Assembly (NCBI GenBank): GCA_013373005.1 | Contig: JABXIP010000003.1 | Coordinates: 1 to 16,747 of the forward strand | Length of the DNA stretch: 16,747 nt | From: Cytophagia bacterium | GTDB lineage: Bacteria > Bacteroidota > Bacteroidia > Cytophagales > Cyclobacteriaceae | Direction: 5' to 3' | Part shown: piece by piece, positions 5,494 to 13,300 of the stretch | Layout of the letters: each line of letters begins with the position of its first letter | Numbering within the stretch: position 1 is the stretch's first letter | Position numbers and translations under genes: made by a program | Notes under the pieces: generated by a model | What the model was told of the DNA's origin: nothing | The model's database searches: none | The model's input: only the letters and a program-made list of their open reading frames with translations

Positions 5494-6867
5494 TTATTCT
5501 TTGTATGAGATCGCAATCTCATCTAGCTTCTTATAGATCTCAGCTTTGGTCATCCACTTACCGCGAACCATTACACCTAGCTGGCTTCTGGTATTGTTAA
5601 TGTCCTCCAGCGGATTTTCCTGAAGCATGATAAGGTCTGCAGAAGCACCGGGCTTAATAACCCCATATTCTCCCTGCACTCCAAAATATTCTGCCGGGTT
5701 TATAGTGCCGGCCTGAATAGCTTCTAGTGGAGTAAACCCACTTCGAGTCATAGCTTCCAGCTCTCTTTGGATTGAAAACCCAGGTACATTGAATACCTGT
5801 GGAGCATCAGATCCTAGAATGAATTTGGCGCCTCCATCATGAAGTTTTTTAATAATGGTTCTTCGTAGTTCGTTAAAAGCTAAGGCTTGCTCAGCACTAT
5901 AATTCGGTGCTTCAATCACCTGTTTTTTAGTTCTGATCCAGTTGTTCAGTGTGTTTGGAGGCATATATTTCATTTCCGGCTCAGCACCCAATACTTCTGG
6001 ATCTTCGGGTCCAACCCATCGCTCCATCATGGCCTGAGTAGGTACAATCCAGACGTTGTGTTCAACTGTTAATTTGACTAACTCGTCTATAAGAGCTTCG
6101 TCTGCAATTTCTGTAAAGTTGATGCCGAAGAATCCGTTGGCATTTGGGTTTACTCTAATGGTTGACGGAACCAGACCTTCCAGGTAGCCATCTACGTGGT
6201 CAATGCTGGCATAGTCTGATTCAATGGCGTGCCGAACTCCAACATCAATACTTACGTGACCGGCATAGGGCATTCCAACTTCCTTGGCCGTTTTTACAAT
6301 CTGGTCGAAATTCTCTAAAGTCAGGCCGGGGTGAAGTTTCATAAAGTCGTATCCTGCCGCTTTTTGGTCGCGCACCATTTGATTAGCCTGTTCTGTTGAA
6401 GTCACGCTGGTTCCGTTCAAACTTGGTCCTGAAGTGTAGATTCTTGGTCCAAGAATTTCACCCGACATTACCTTGTCTTTCAGCTCAATGTGATAAGGCT
6501 GCCCAAGCATTCCTCTTATCGTTGTGACTCCATTCGATAGATAAAGGAAGAGTGTTTCTTCCAAGAGCTTCATATTCTGGTTACCTGGAATATGAGCATG
6601 CATTTCTGCCAGTCCAGGCATGAGGTATCGGCCACCACCAATAATGGTGTTCATGGTGCCATCCAGATTAGCTTCGCTAGAAGGTACAACCAAGGTGATT
6701 TTGCCATCCTTTACAAAGACTGTCTGATTAGGACGAATTTCTCCGGTTTCCACATCTATGATCCGAACATTATCAAAAGCATAGTCTGCTTCGGGGGCTT
6801 TTTTTTGGCAGGAAAGCGGGCTCAGACCAATGATAGAGAGTGCCAGTAGAAGGAATGACTTTTTCAT
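5494..6867 (-). CDS. Amidohydrolase-family lipoprotein (imidazolonepropionase/prolidase-like)
   Basis: 457 residues. The signal peptide ends in LSPLSC (Cys20), so this is a membrane-anchored extracytoplasmic enzyme. It has the binuclear metal amidohydrolase fold: N-terminal beta domain with DNVRIIDVETG, YLMPGLAEMHAHIPG with the HxH pair at 90 and 92, FMKLHPG with Lys177 as probable carboxylated bridging lysine, AGHVS (His204), IDHVDGY (His224) and LGSDAP (Asp354). The C-terminus has GASADLIMLQENPLEDI and a return to the beta domain. All metal ligands are present, so it should be active. Exported relatives act on dipeptides such as Xaa-Pro or on other amides and lactones; the substrate here is unknown. 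It starts 5 bp after the LiaF-like gene and is followed by the GNAT gene after 10 bp. Confidence 0.9.
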   Translation of the reverse strand: MKKSFLLLALSIIGLSPLSCQKKAPEADYAFDNVRIIDVETGEIRPNQTVFVKDGKITLVVPSSEANLDGTMNTIIGGGRYLMPGLAEMHAHIPGNQNMKLLEETLFLYLSNGVTTIRGMLGQPYHIELKDKVMSGEILGPRIYTSGPSLNGTSVTSTEQANQMVRDQKAAGYDFMKLHPGLTLENFDQIVKTAKEVGMPYAGHVSIDVGVRHAIESDYASIDHVDGYLEGLVPSTIRVNPNANGFFGINFTEIADEALIDELVKLTVEHNVWIVPTQAMMERWVGPEDPEVLGAEPEMKYMPPNTLNNWIRTKKQVIEAPNYSAEQALAFNELRRTIIKKLHDGGAKFILGSDAPQVFNVPGFSIQRELEAMTRSGFTPLEAIQAGTINPAEYFGVQGEYGVIKPGASADLIMLQENPLEDINNTRSQLGVMVRGKWMTKAEIYKKLDEIAISYKE

Positions 6868-6872
6868 AAGAA

Positions 6873-7568
6873 TTAATTAGAAATTTCAGCTCCGCCAAAA
6901 ATGACGAGACCCTTAATAACCAGTGTTTTTTCTGAGTTAATATTTGAATCAGACATGATTCTCTTGTCAGACATACCACCAAAAATGTTGGTTACTCGCA
7001 TGTCTACGTGCCAACCTTTTGGTACTCTTATCTTAGAGCCTCCGAACATATAGAAAATGTCTATTTCAACGGAAGAATCTTGCATATCCGACATGGTAAG
7101 ATCAATATTCGATCCTCCGAAAACTGCCGTCAAGGATCCACCCTTAAAGTTTTTCGTGGTAATTACACGATCTCCACCGCTAAACACCGCTACATCTTCC
7201 ACCTTGTCTTTATCATCTACATCAACTGTATGAGCTGAGTGTCCATCTCTTGGTTTGCCAGAGGTTCTTCTGATCAAACTAATACCTGCAAAAACAAAGA
7301 CGAGAGGCCAAAGATCCCAAAGTGAGATGTCTATTCTTATCCAATCGTCAATAACGAGCACCAAGCCCAAGATGAGAAGCACGGTTCCGGCCTTTTTATT
7401 CTGGTCGCTAACCAACAGAAAACCACCAATGAGAATAAGAATGTTTTCCCACTGAAATAAGTAGTGCCTTAGCCTCCATGGTATTAAATCGAAATTGCCG
7501 AGCGCCACAACGGTACCCACTACCACGAAGATTAGACCTATGAGCGTATTTGTATTTTGCTTGTTCAT
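6873..7568 (-). CDS. LiaF-like transmembrane protein (DUF5668 + LiaF-like C-terminal domain)
   Basis: 231 residues. Four hydrophobic segments at about 8-24, 41-54, 60-76 and 84-100 form the LiaI/LiaF-like membrane region. A charged linker (PRDGHSAHTVDVDDKDKVED) follows. The C-terminal domain at about 124-231 is made of short strands with repeated FGG turns (150-152, 175-177, 196-198, 224-226, plus FSGG at 129-132), the signature of the 'cell wall-active antibiotics response' LiaF-like beta-helix. In Firmicutes LiaF restrains the LiaRS envelope-stress sensor. No histidine kinase or LiaR-type regulator is encoded nearby here, so the role in this organism is unknown. It is the first gene of an operon with the amidohydrolase and GNAT genes. 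Confidence 0.88.
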   Translation of the reverse strand: MNKQNTNTLIGLIFVVVGTVVALGNFDLIPWRLRHYLFQWENILILIGGFLLVSDQNKKAGTVLLILGLVLVIDDWIRIDISLWDLWPLVFVFAGISLIRRTSGKPRDGHSAHTVDVDDKDKVEDVAVFSGGDRVITTKNFKGGSLTAVFGGSNIDLTMSDMQDSSVEIDIFYMFGGSKIRVPKGWHVDMRVTNIFGGMSDKRIMSDSNINSEKTLVIKGLVIFGGAEISN

Positions 7569-7645
7569 GTGATGGTTGAATAATTAAATGTAGAAAAAAG
7601 CAAGGTTCCGGCAATGGTGAAAGTTGCAAAGGCCATTTGTTATTA

Positions 7646-7676
7646 TTTGAAAAAGACGAATTCTTACTTACTTTTG
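7646..7676 (+). promoter_or_regulatory. Bacteroidota-type promoter of tRNA-Leu
   Basis: The -33 element TTTG (7646-7649), a 19-nt spacer and the -7 element TACTTTTG (7669-7676) match the Bacteroidota sigma-A consensus TTTG-N19-TAnnTTTG exactly. Transcription would begin a few nucleotides before the tRNA 5' end at 7689. Confidence 0.85.
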
Positions 7677-7688
7677 CCAACCTTTCTA

Positions 7689-7772
7689 GCGCACGTGGTG
7701 GAATTGGTAGACACGCCATCTTGAGGGGGTGGTGCATTAAGTTGCGTGGAAGTTCGACTCTTCTCGTGCGCA
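7689..7772 (+). tRNA. tRNA-Leu (anticodon GAG)
   Basis: 84 nt with the long variable arm of a class II tRNA. The acceptor stem GCGCACG (7689-7695) pairs with CGTGCGC (7765-7771), followed by discriminator A. The D-loop has AATTGGTAGAC. The anticodon stem CCATC/GGTGG (one G-U) encloses the loop TTGAGGG, giving anticodon GAG, which reads CUC and CUU leucine codons. The T-arm is GGAAG-TTCGACT-CTTCT. CCA is not encoded. A consensus promoter and a terminator frame it as a single-gene transcript. Confidence 0.95.
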
Positions 7773-7776
7773 CAAA

Positions 7777-7802
7777 AAGCTCGGTTTTGCCGGGCTTTTT
7801 TT
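7777..7802 (+). terminator. Rho-independent terminator of tRNA-Leu
   Basis: Arms AAGCTCGG (7777-7784) and CCGGGCTT (7790-7797) form 8 pairs with one G-U around a 5-nt loop TTTTG. A run of T follows directly (through 7802). Confidence 0.9.
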
Positions 7803-7810
7803 GTTTCACT

Positions 7811-7832
7811 AAGCGTAGGCTGTATCTATGCT
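7811..7832. repeat. REP-like hairpin, type A, degenerate copy
   Basis: It begins AAGCGTAGGC, with loop TGT and 3' arm ATCTATGCT. It is 19 of 23 identical to the perfect hairpin at 7934-7956. It contains the GTAG tetranucleotide typical of REP elements recognised by RAYT proteins. Confidence 0.6.
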
Positions 7833-7877
7833 ATAATATCCAACTTACTCGATTCTGATTCCTCAAACTAAGATAGT

Positions 7878-7902
7878 TGAGTGTAGTTACAAACTACACT
7901 CA
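7878..7902. repeat. REP-like hairpin, type B, perfect copy
   Basis: Arms TGAGTGTAGTT (7878-7888) and AACTACACTCA (7892-7902) are perfectly complementary over 11 bp around an ACA loop, with GTAG in the 5' arm. A second type B copy lies on the other side of the RAYT gene at 8566-8586. Confidence 0.75.
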
Positions 7903-7933
7903 GGTTGATTGATTAATCCAAAACACCTAAGCT

Positions 7934-7956
7934 AAGCGTAGATTGTATCTACGCTT
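7934..7956. repeat. REP-like hairpin, type A, perfect copy
   Basis: Arms AAGCGTAGAT and ATCTACGCTT are perfectly complementary over 10 bp with a TGT loop. The GYGTAG...CTACRC core is shared with the type B hairpins. It lies 32 bp from the 3' end of the RAYT gene. Confidence 0.75.
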
Positions 7957-7987
7957 GATTATCATTTCAAAATATGACTGAATTTCA

Positions 7988-8533
7988 CTAGAGAAAGTCA
8001 ATTTCCATAGGAGCGGGAAGTTCCGCGTAATTTCGCGCACTGCTATAAAGGTATTCATGAGGCTGTTCAACCCAACCAGCTCTAACTGGGTTGTTATGGA
8101 TATATTCTAACCTAGAGTCGATCATTTGATTACTAAAAAGCTCGACAGCATGGTTTTTATGAGTCCAAAACTGTCTAAGCGTACTGCGTTTATTGTACCT
8201 GGCATGATACTCAAAAATCATATTGAGCCATTTTCTTCTACTTTCAATTCCGCTCATATCAATTTCCTTCAGGATGGCCTTAGAAGTAAATTTTTTGAAG
8301 TCTCTTACAATGTCAGATAGTTTACCACAGTCTGATTGAAAAATGACATGAATGTGATTGGTCATAATCACGTAAGCAAAGATCAAAAGCTGTCTTTCTT
8401 TTCTACAATATGTTAGGCTATCAATAACTATGTCTCTGTAAATTTTCCGGCTAAATATATCTGCCCAACCAACTACTTGAAATGTTAGAAAGTAAGGCCT
8501 GAATTGGTCTTGAATTTGAAATGCATCGCCCAT
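7988..8533 (-). CDS. REP-associated tyrosine transposase (RAYT, Y1 HUH)
   Basis: 181 residues from the ATG at 8533. It is a single-strand nuclease of the TnpA-REP family (IS200/IS605-related) that binds and cuts REP hairpins. The N-terminus has YFLTFQVVGW. The HUH metal motif is MTNHIHVIF with His60 and His62. The catalytic tyrosine is Tyr144 in RLEYIHNNPVRAGWV, followed by the family tail EYLYSSARNY. Length and motifs are complete, so it looks intact. An in-frame ATG at 8578 would add 15 residues without family similarity and would run into the type B hairpin at 8566-8586, so I prefer 8533. Four REP-like hairpins within 780 bp surround it, as expected for a RAYT and its own REPs. No inverted-repeat IS ends are seen; RAYTs are usually single-copy and domesticated. 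Confidence 0.93.
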   Translation of the reverse strand: MGDAFQIQDQFRPYFLTFQVVGWADIFSRKIYRDIVIDSLTYCRKERQLLIFAYVIMTNHIHVIFQSDCGKLSDIVRDFKKFTSKAILKEIDMSGIESRRKWLNMIFEYHARYNKRSTLRQFWTHKNHAVELFSNQMIDSRLEYIHNNPVRAGWVEQPHEYLYSSARNYAELPAPMEIDFL

Positions 8534-8565
8534 TGTGTGTGGTTTATCCTTAATAAAGATAGAAA

Positions 8566-8586
8566 AGTGTAGTTGCAAACTACACT
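8566..8586. repeat. REP-like hairpin, type B, upstream of the RAYT gene
   Basis: Arms AGTGTAGTT (8566-8574) and AACTACACT (8578-8586) are perfect over 9 bp around a GCA loop, followed by CA as in the copy at 7878-7902. It is 33 bp upstream of the RAYT start, so it could also let the protein control its own expression. Confidence 0.75.
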
Positions 8587-8632
8587 CAGAACCAGATATC
8601 GACCGAGTTTTTGCAATGAGATTCTAGTTTTC

Positions 8633-8644
8633 TGCGCACAAAAA
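8633..8644 (+). repeat. 12-nt copy of the tRNA-Leu 3' end (possible attachment-site remnant)
   Basis: TGCGCACAAAAA here is identical to 7767-7778, the last six bases of the tRNA-Leu gene plus the bases that follow. In both places an A-rich GC hairpin terminator comes next. No upstream half of a tRNA is present. It may mark the far end of an insertion next to the tRNA, or be coincidence helped by the A-run. Confidence 0.35.
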
Positions 8645-8675
8645 AAGCCCATACAGCAATGTCTGGGCTTTTTCG
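8641..8675 (-). terminator. Terminator of the lipocalin-like gene (possibly bidirectional)
   Basis: Arms AAAAAGCCCA (8642-8651) and TGGGCTTTTT (8664-8673) enclose a loop of about 12 nt. In the minus direction a run of seven U follows the stem. It lies about 20 nt past the stop codon at 8694. Confidence 0.75.
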
Positions 8676-8693
8676 GTTTTATGACTTTTGGGC

Positions 8694-9185
8694 TTACCTT
8701 TTTATTCTTTTCAGATAGACTTCTTGGCGTTCCAATCGACCTCTTGAGTGTTTTTCGAACTGAACAATGTTGCCATCGTCCATTAGCCAAACATCATCAT
8801 CATTACCGAAGCTCACGTGTCTGTTTCTCCAACGGTCGTGATCTTCATCGAAGATTTTCAATTCTCCATCGCTGCTAATTTCCCACTCGGCATACTCGGT
8901 TTCTCTTTCCCCGAATGCCTCTACCATAATCTTTACTTCTCCATTAGAGCGGAAATCCATTCTGATGTCTATTTCGTCCAGTATGTCACTGACCAAGCCT
9001 GTTACTGAACCTGCAATTTTTCTGGCTAACCAGTTTTCGTTTTCCAGCTCTTCTTCAACCTCATCCATATCTATATCGATGATCATTTGCCATTCGCCAA
9101 TCAAGCTTTTTTCAGTGACTTTAGACTGTGCGATGCTCATGGTGCTGACGGCCAAGAGCGTTAAAAGGATGCTAAGTTTTTTCAT
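8694..9185 (-). CDS. Secreted lipocalin-like hypothetical protein
   Basis: 163 residues. The signal peptide ends at STMSIAQ (about residue 20), so it is exported to the periplasm or beyond. The mature start LIGEWQMIIDIDMDE has the GxW turn of lipocalin-like barrels. A helical, acidic stretch (EVEEELENENWLARKIAGSVTGLVSDILDEI) is inserted, then alternating strands follow: IRMDFRSNGEVKIMV, YAEWEISSDGELKIFDED, DDVWLMDDGNIVQFEK and RQEVYLKRIKR. This looks like the small lipocalin-like beta-barrel proteins common in Bacteroidota, but I do not recognise a specific family. It is monocistronic, with its own terminator. Confidence 0.8.
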   Translation of the reverse strand: MKKLSILLTLLAVSTMSIAQSKVTEKSLIGEWQMIIDIDMDEVEEELENENWLARKIAGSVTGLVSDILDEIDIRMDFRSNGEVKIMVEAFGERETEYAEWEISSDGELKIFDEDHDRWRNRHVSFGNDDDVWLMDDGNIVQFEKHSRGRLERQEVYLKRIKR

Positions 9186-9267
9186 GATGACCTTATTAGT
9201 TTGTTGATGCTAGGAAGACGCCAGAAAATACATAAGGTTACAGCTTGGTAGTATTAAAATGCTGTGA

Positions 9268-9294
9268 GGCATATGTTTAGCCTAAACGGCATAT
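9268..9294. promoter_or_regulatory. Symmetric element in the divergent intergenic region
   Basis: A 13-bp palindrome GTTTAG-C-CTAAAC (9275-9287) is flanked on each side by a direct GGCATAT repeat (9268-9274, 9288-9294). It sits between the divergent genes starting at 9185 and 9369, about 75-80 bp from each. It may be a shared operator. The 183-bp region shows no TAnnTTTG promoter element that I could find. Confidence 0.35.
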
Positions 9295-9368
9295 CATAAC
9301 AATCAATTCATGCATCCATGAACTTGGGTTTAAGTGGGGAGATTATCTTACATTGCAGATAGAGTACG

Positions 9369-9575
9369 ATGAAGGTAAAACTCGTCAAGTCTAAATCAGA
9401 AGATAGGTGGTATTCGAATGCTGCAGAGAACCTGCTTGGTAAAACCTTCAAGGTGCATTTCTCAGAATTAGCCTCAAAAGATCTTCAGCGTAGTGTATTC
9501 GAAATACTTTCTGGTAAGCATAAGGGCAAGTTCATCGATGTTCGCGACACCAAAATAGTAGTGAAACTGAAATAA
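9369..9575 (+). CDS. Small basic hypothetical protein, SH3/KOW-like end
   Basis: 68 residues, the only plus-strand protein gene I support here. It is basic and has no signal peptide, so it is probably cytoplasmic. The C-terminal half, VFEILSGKHKGKFIDVRDTKIVVKLK, has the G-x-x-x-G turn and flanking strands of a KOW/SH3-like small barrel, while WYSNAAENLLGKTFKVHF is another strand-turn-strand unit. It is not a shadow: it occupies the space before the thioredoxin gene, and its TAA stop (9573-9575) directly abuts the opposite-strand stop at 9576. The family is not recognised. Confidence 0.65.
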   Translation: MKVKLVKSKSEDRWYSNAAENLLGKTFKVHFSELASKDLQRSVFEILSGKHKGKFIDVRDTKIVVKLK

Positions 9576-10328
9576 TTACTTTTCCTCTAGAGCATCTTTC
9601 AGCCGCTTTCTCAAAGCATATTGTAATCCCGGGAAGTATCCTACTTGCGAGAAGATAACCTTTCCATCACGATTCAGAAGTAAGTGAGTTGGGTAGCTGG
9701 TCACTCCAAATTCGTTGGCTACTCTTCTTCCATTTGGTAGCAGCTGATAATCAAATGCGTTAGTCTCCAGAAATTTTTTAACCCTCTCGGGGTTATCGAG
9801 CCCAATAGCTAGAAATTTGACTCCCTCGGATTCAAAGTCTGTCACAATATCGTTGAGCTCGGGCATTTCCATGATGCATGGTTTGCAGCCCACAAACCAA
9901 AAATTGAGGAGTACAATTTGCCCCTTATAGTTTTGCAGGTTAACGGTTTGACCATCTAGCGCTTTCAAAGTGAAATCAGAGGGAGTTTCACCTACCAAAA
10001 AGTCGCTGCCCGGAGCTTTTTCAAACATCTTTATTTTGGTGGCAATAGCCTCTTCAGATGCTTTTTCGAAGACAATTACCTTGGGCTTGCTATCAGTACC
10101 TGAATAAAGGGCAGTCTGGTATTCTACCTTCATCAGGTAGTTCATAACCTCAGAAGGCTCAACTTTCTTACCAGTGTATAGGTAAGCCTCCAACTCCAAC
10201 GGGTTGATTTGAATCCCTCGATTGGAAGTCATACGCTTTAAATCAGAGCTCAGGAAATCGTAAGTCTGCGCCTTGGAAATAGCTACGGAAAAAAGGCAAA
10301 GTGTGATTGTGAGTGCAAGTTTATTCAT
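9576..10328 (-). CDS. TlpA/AhpC-type thioredoxin-fold protein, exported
   Basis: 250 residues. A signal peptide of about 20 residues ends in SKAQ, so it acts outside the cytoplasm. An N-terminal extension of about 90 residues of unknown fold precedes the thioredoxin domain, which starts near 112 (VGETPSDFTLKALDGQTVNL). The redox motif is Cys148-Lys-Pro-Cys151 in NFWFVGCKPCIMEMPEL; the Trp normally before the first Cys is replaced by Gly, as sometimes seen in Bacteroidota TlpA-like proteins. The cis-proline is Pro213 in VTSYPTHLL. It probably reduces periplasmic disulfides or handles peroxide-type stress, but its partner is unknown. It follows the 1561-residue exported protein by 12 bp, so the two are cotranscribed, and that protein could be a client. 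Confidence 0.9.
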   Translation of the reverse strand: MNKLALTITLCLFSVAISKAQTYDFLSSDLKRMTSNRGIQINPLELEAYLYTGKKVEPSEVMNYLMKVEYQTALYSGTDSKPKVIVFEKASEEAIATKIKMFEKAPGSDFLVGETPSDFTLKALDGQTVNLQNYKGQIVLLNFWFVGCKPCIMEMPELNDIVTDFESEGVKFLAIGLDNPERVKKFLETNAFDYQLLPNGRRVANEFGVTSYPTHLLLNRDGKVIFSQVGYFPGLQYALRKRLKDALEEK

Positions 10329-10340
10329 GGCTCAAGATAA

Positions 10341-13300
10341 TTAGAAACCGTCACCTTCAACAGTTCCTTTCTTCTTAAGTGTTTGGCTAGACTCTGAAGC
10401 CATAAGTAGCTGATAAGGTTCGTCTATACCAAAGTAGAGTTTTTTAAAGTCTACCACCCACTGAATTACTTTCTCCTTTGAGCTTGGCATAGTTCTGAAG
10501 CTTCCAACCTTGGTTTTACCTGCATTGATGTTTGGTATTTGCGCATTGTAAGCATCGTTGGAAGAGAAAGTATCCAATGTGAAACCATCGTACATAAAGT
10601 AGTACCAGGTTCCATCGGTCATTTCCAGTAGAAGGTTCATGATATCTCCTTCCGGAGTTTTTCTGATTTCCATGTAACCGTCTAACTCCATGTTCAGGTC
10701 TACATTCGAAACATTCGAAACACTGATTTTTCCTTCGCTATAGAATGCTTTGTTCTGAGGAGACCAGTTCAAGTGGATATTAGTGATGACCAGATCTTGA
10801 TTTAATAAGCCTCCAGCTGCATTTACCAAAGGTGTTGGTACAGCCATGTAAGACATGTCCCATTTTCTGGTGGCATCATCTCCAATAAATTCCGCCACGC
10901 GGTAAATGAGCTCAGATCTGTCTTCGTGAGCTTTGGCTACACCCAATGTCTCTCCCATTTCCTTTAAGTTTCCAGCAAAGGCGGCTTGAGCTTCCAAAGG
11001 CATTCCGAAAGACATGGTGAACATGGCATCGGTTTCAAATTTGGCTGAATCCAGATTTCCCTTACCCTTTCCTGCTGCCTGAATATTCGATAGACCATTA
11101 CCCGACATGAAATTGAGTTTGCCTTCGTAGGTTACGTTTTGTAGCTCTTCATTATAGCTGAACATGCTGCCGGCAAAGTATTGCGAAGGGTTTTCCTTCT
11201 TGTTCGGGTTATCAATTCTGAAAGAGCGATCGTAGGTATCGAAATAGAGAATACCACCTTGCGGCACAAAGAAGTCATCATCCGTTATGCTTCTTTTTTC
11301 AGTAATGAAAGACATGTAAGGCTGCTGCTTGTCGAAGTGAATTCCTGCATTAAGCGGCTGTCCTTGTCTGGTTCTGGCTTGGTCGAAAGGAATGATTACT
11401 TCCTGAATGTCATCGGCCGAAGAGTAATCAATCCAAATGTTTCTTTCACTGAGCTTCTTCAGGTCTACTTTTACAGCACCGTTTAATTCCAGTGCTTTTT
11501 TGTAGGCATGCATGGTTACTCTTCCTTCAAAAATAAAGCCTGGGGAAATTCTAATTTCTTCTTCGGCAGTTACATTACCTGTTGACCTTGTATAAGGGCC
11601 GTGATCCTTGCTGCTAGTGATTAATCTGAAATCATCGAATTGAATGGCAAAAGTGTCTTGAACAGCGTTGATTAATTCATAGGTGCCTTTCCCTTTGAAG
11701 CTTGTTCTTGATAGAATTTCAATATCAGCATTATAGATTCTGTGATACGCTCCTATCGTATCCATCACAACCACTGCATTCGTAAGTGTTTCAATTTTTG
11801 AATTTTCTAGAATAGTCAACTCTTCCCCTTCGGGAGTAATCAGTGCATCGGCCACTTTGATATACGGAATACCGGTTACTTTCAACTCCTTAGTGTCGAT
11901 GTTGTAAAGGGCATCAGTACCATAAAAGGCCAGTGAATCGAGGCGTCTGTTGGTAGAGTAGAAGAAAGACTGCTCCAAGGGAGTGTCTTCCGGTTTGCTC
12001 ATGGTAACCTGTTTATTGTTCACATCCCAAACAGCCGAAGGGATTGAGGTTTTGAACTGAGCAAATGGAAATTCTACCGCTGCGGTTCCTGCAATTTCGG
12101 GTTCAATAGTGGCTTGTTGGGTCTCTACATCGAAATTGACTCTTACTTCCTGAGCACTTAAAATGGGTTTTACAGAATTATCGGCATTGAGTAGAAACTC
12201 ACTGTTCTTCGCTTCAAATGAATTCATTGAAAAAGCAATAGAATCGGAGTTCAGGGTTGAACCGGCTATTTTCATCTCTCCAGTTCCAAAAAGGCCTGTT
12301 TTTCGCAAAGTCATTTCACCTCTCAATTGTGCCTGATCTTCGAAAATCTTAAAGGGCTTTTCCTTTTCCAGATTCTTCAGAATCATGCTGTCTCGCTTGG
12401 CCAGCCAATCCATGGAATAGGCCTCAATGGACATGGAAGGATAGGATACCGTGTCTACAAATCCAGGTTGCATGCTTCCCTTAATTCCTTTTGGAGCGAC
12501 TAGCGAATCAAGGAACATGGTTGCCCTTTCATTGTCAAAGGTCCCAGTCAGGTATTCAATGATACCAGGAGAAGAAATGCCGCTTTTATCTAGTTGTACT
12601 TCGCCATAAAGCCTACCGCCTGTGCCGTAAAGATTATAGCCACTGTCAGGAATAGCATGTATAAAGCCGAAGCTTTTGTCTGACATTATTTTCAAATCTT
12701 CCTTAAAGTCAGGTAGAATTCCGTTGGAATAGAATGTTCCCTGGAAGGCATATTGCGTGGGATCGGCATCGGCCACACTGTCTAGTTTGAAGGGAGGAAC
12801 ATCAAAGTATACTGTGCTGTCATAAGCACCTTTCAATATATCTGGCTTATTGAAGTTGACGATGGCACTTTCAGTAGAGCTGAAAATGGGAAACTCCGGC
12901 ATAGATCTCAGGGCCGATTTGTTTGTTGGGTCATTAATATTGAGAACTCCAGAAGTTTTAACCAGCTGATTGCTCAGTGCATCGCGCTTTCCGGCTTCCA
13001 GCTCAACTCTTAGTTTAATGGAGTCAATTTTGGTGAGGTTTACGAGAAAGCTGTCGTATTTGAAGGTAAATCGCTCTCCGTTGAATTGGAAGTTTCCTGC
13101 ATCCAACGAGCCATCGAACTCAATGTCGCGATTTTTAAGCACACGAATTTCTTTGTTGGTTGGGGTAATGATTACGTCCAGAGAATCACTAACCAGAAAT
13201 TTATCTACTCCTCGGACAGTGAGTACTGAATCTTTGAAGCTGAAAGTGGCGTTTGGTGAATTTGCGATTACGGATGAAATAATTAGGTCGTCATAGTCAG

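Noticed and set aside
5484..5522. Longer start of the GNAT gene at 5522
   Set aside because: It would overlap the amidohydrolase gene by 29 bp, and the added residues are basic and unlike GNAT N-termini.
7408..7809. 133-codon minus-strand open frame across the tRNA-Leu gene
   Set aside because: It runs through the tRNA, its promoter and its terminator, and overlaps the LiaF-like gene in another frame.
7811..7956. Clustered short palindromes as a CRISPR array
   Set aside because: The units are 22-25-nt hairpins of two types at irregular distances without uniform spacers, and they flank a RAYT gene. REP elements explain them.
8534..8578. Longer start of the RAYT gene at 8578
   Set aside because: It would place the start codon inside the 3' arm of the REP-like hairpin and add 15 residues outside the family pattern.
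8560..8640. A second complete tRNA ending at 8638
   Set aside because: Only a 3'-end-like stretch is present. No matching acceptor 5' strand or anticodon arm exists upstream.
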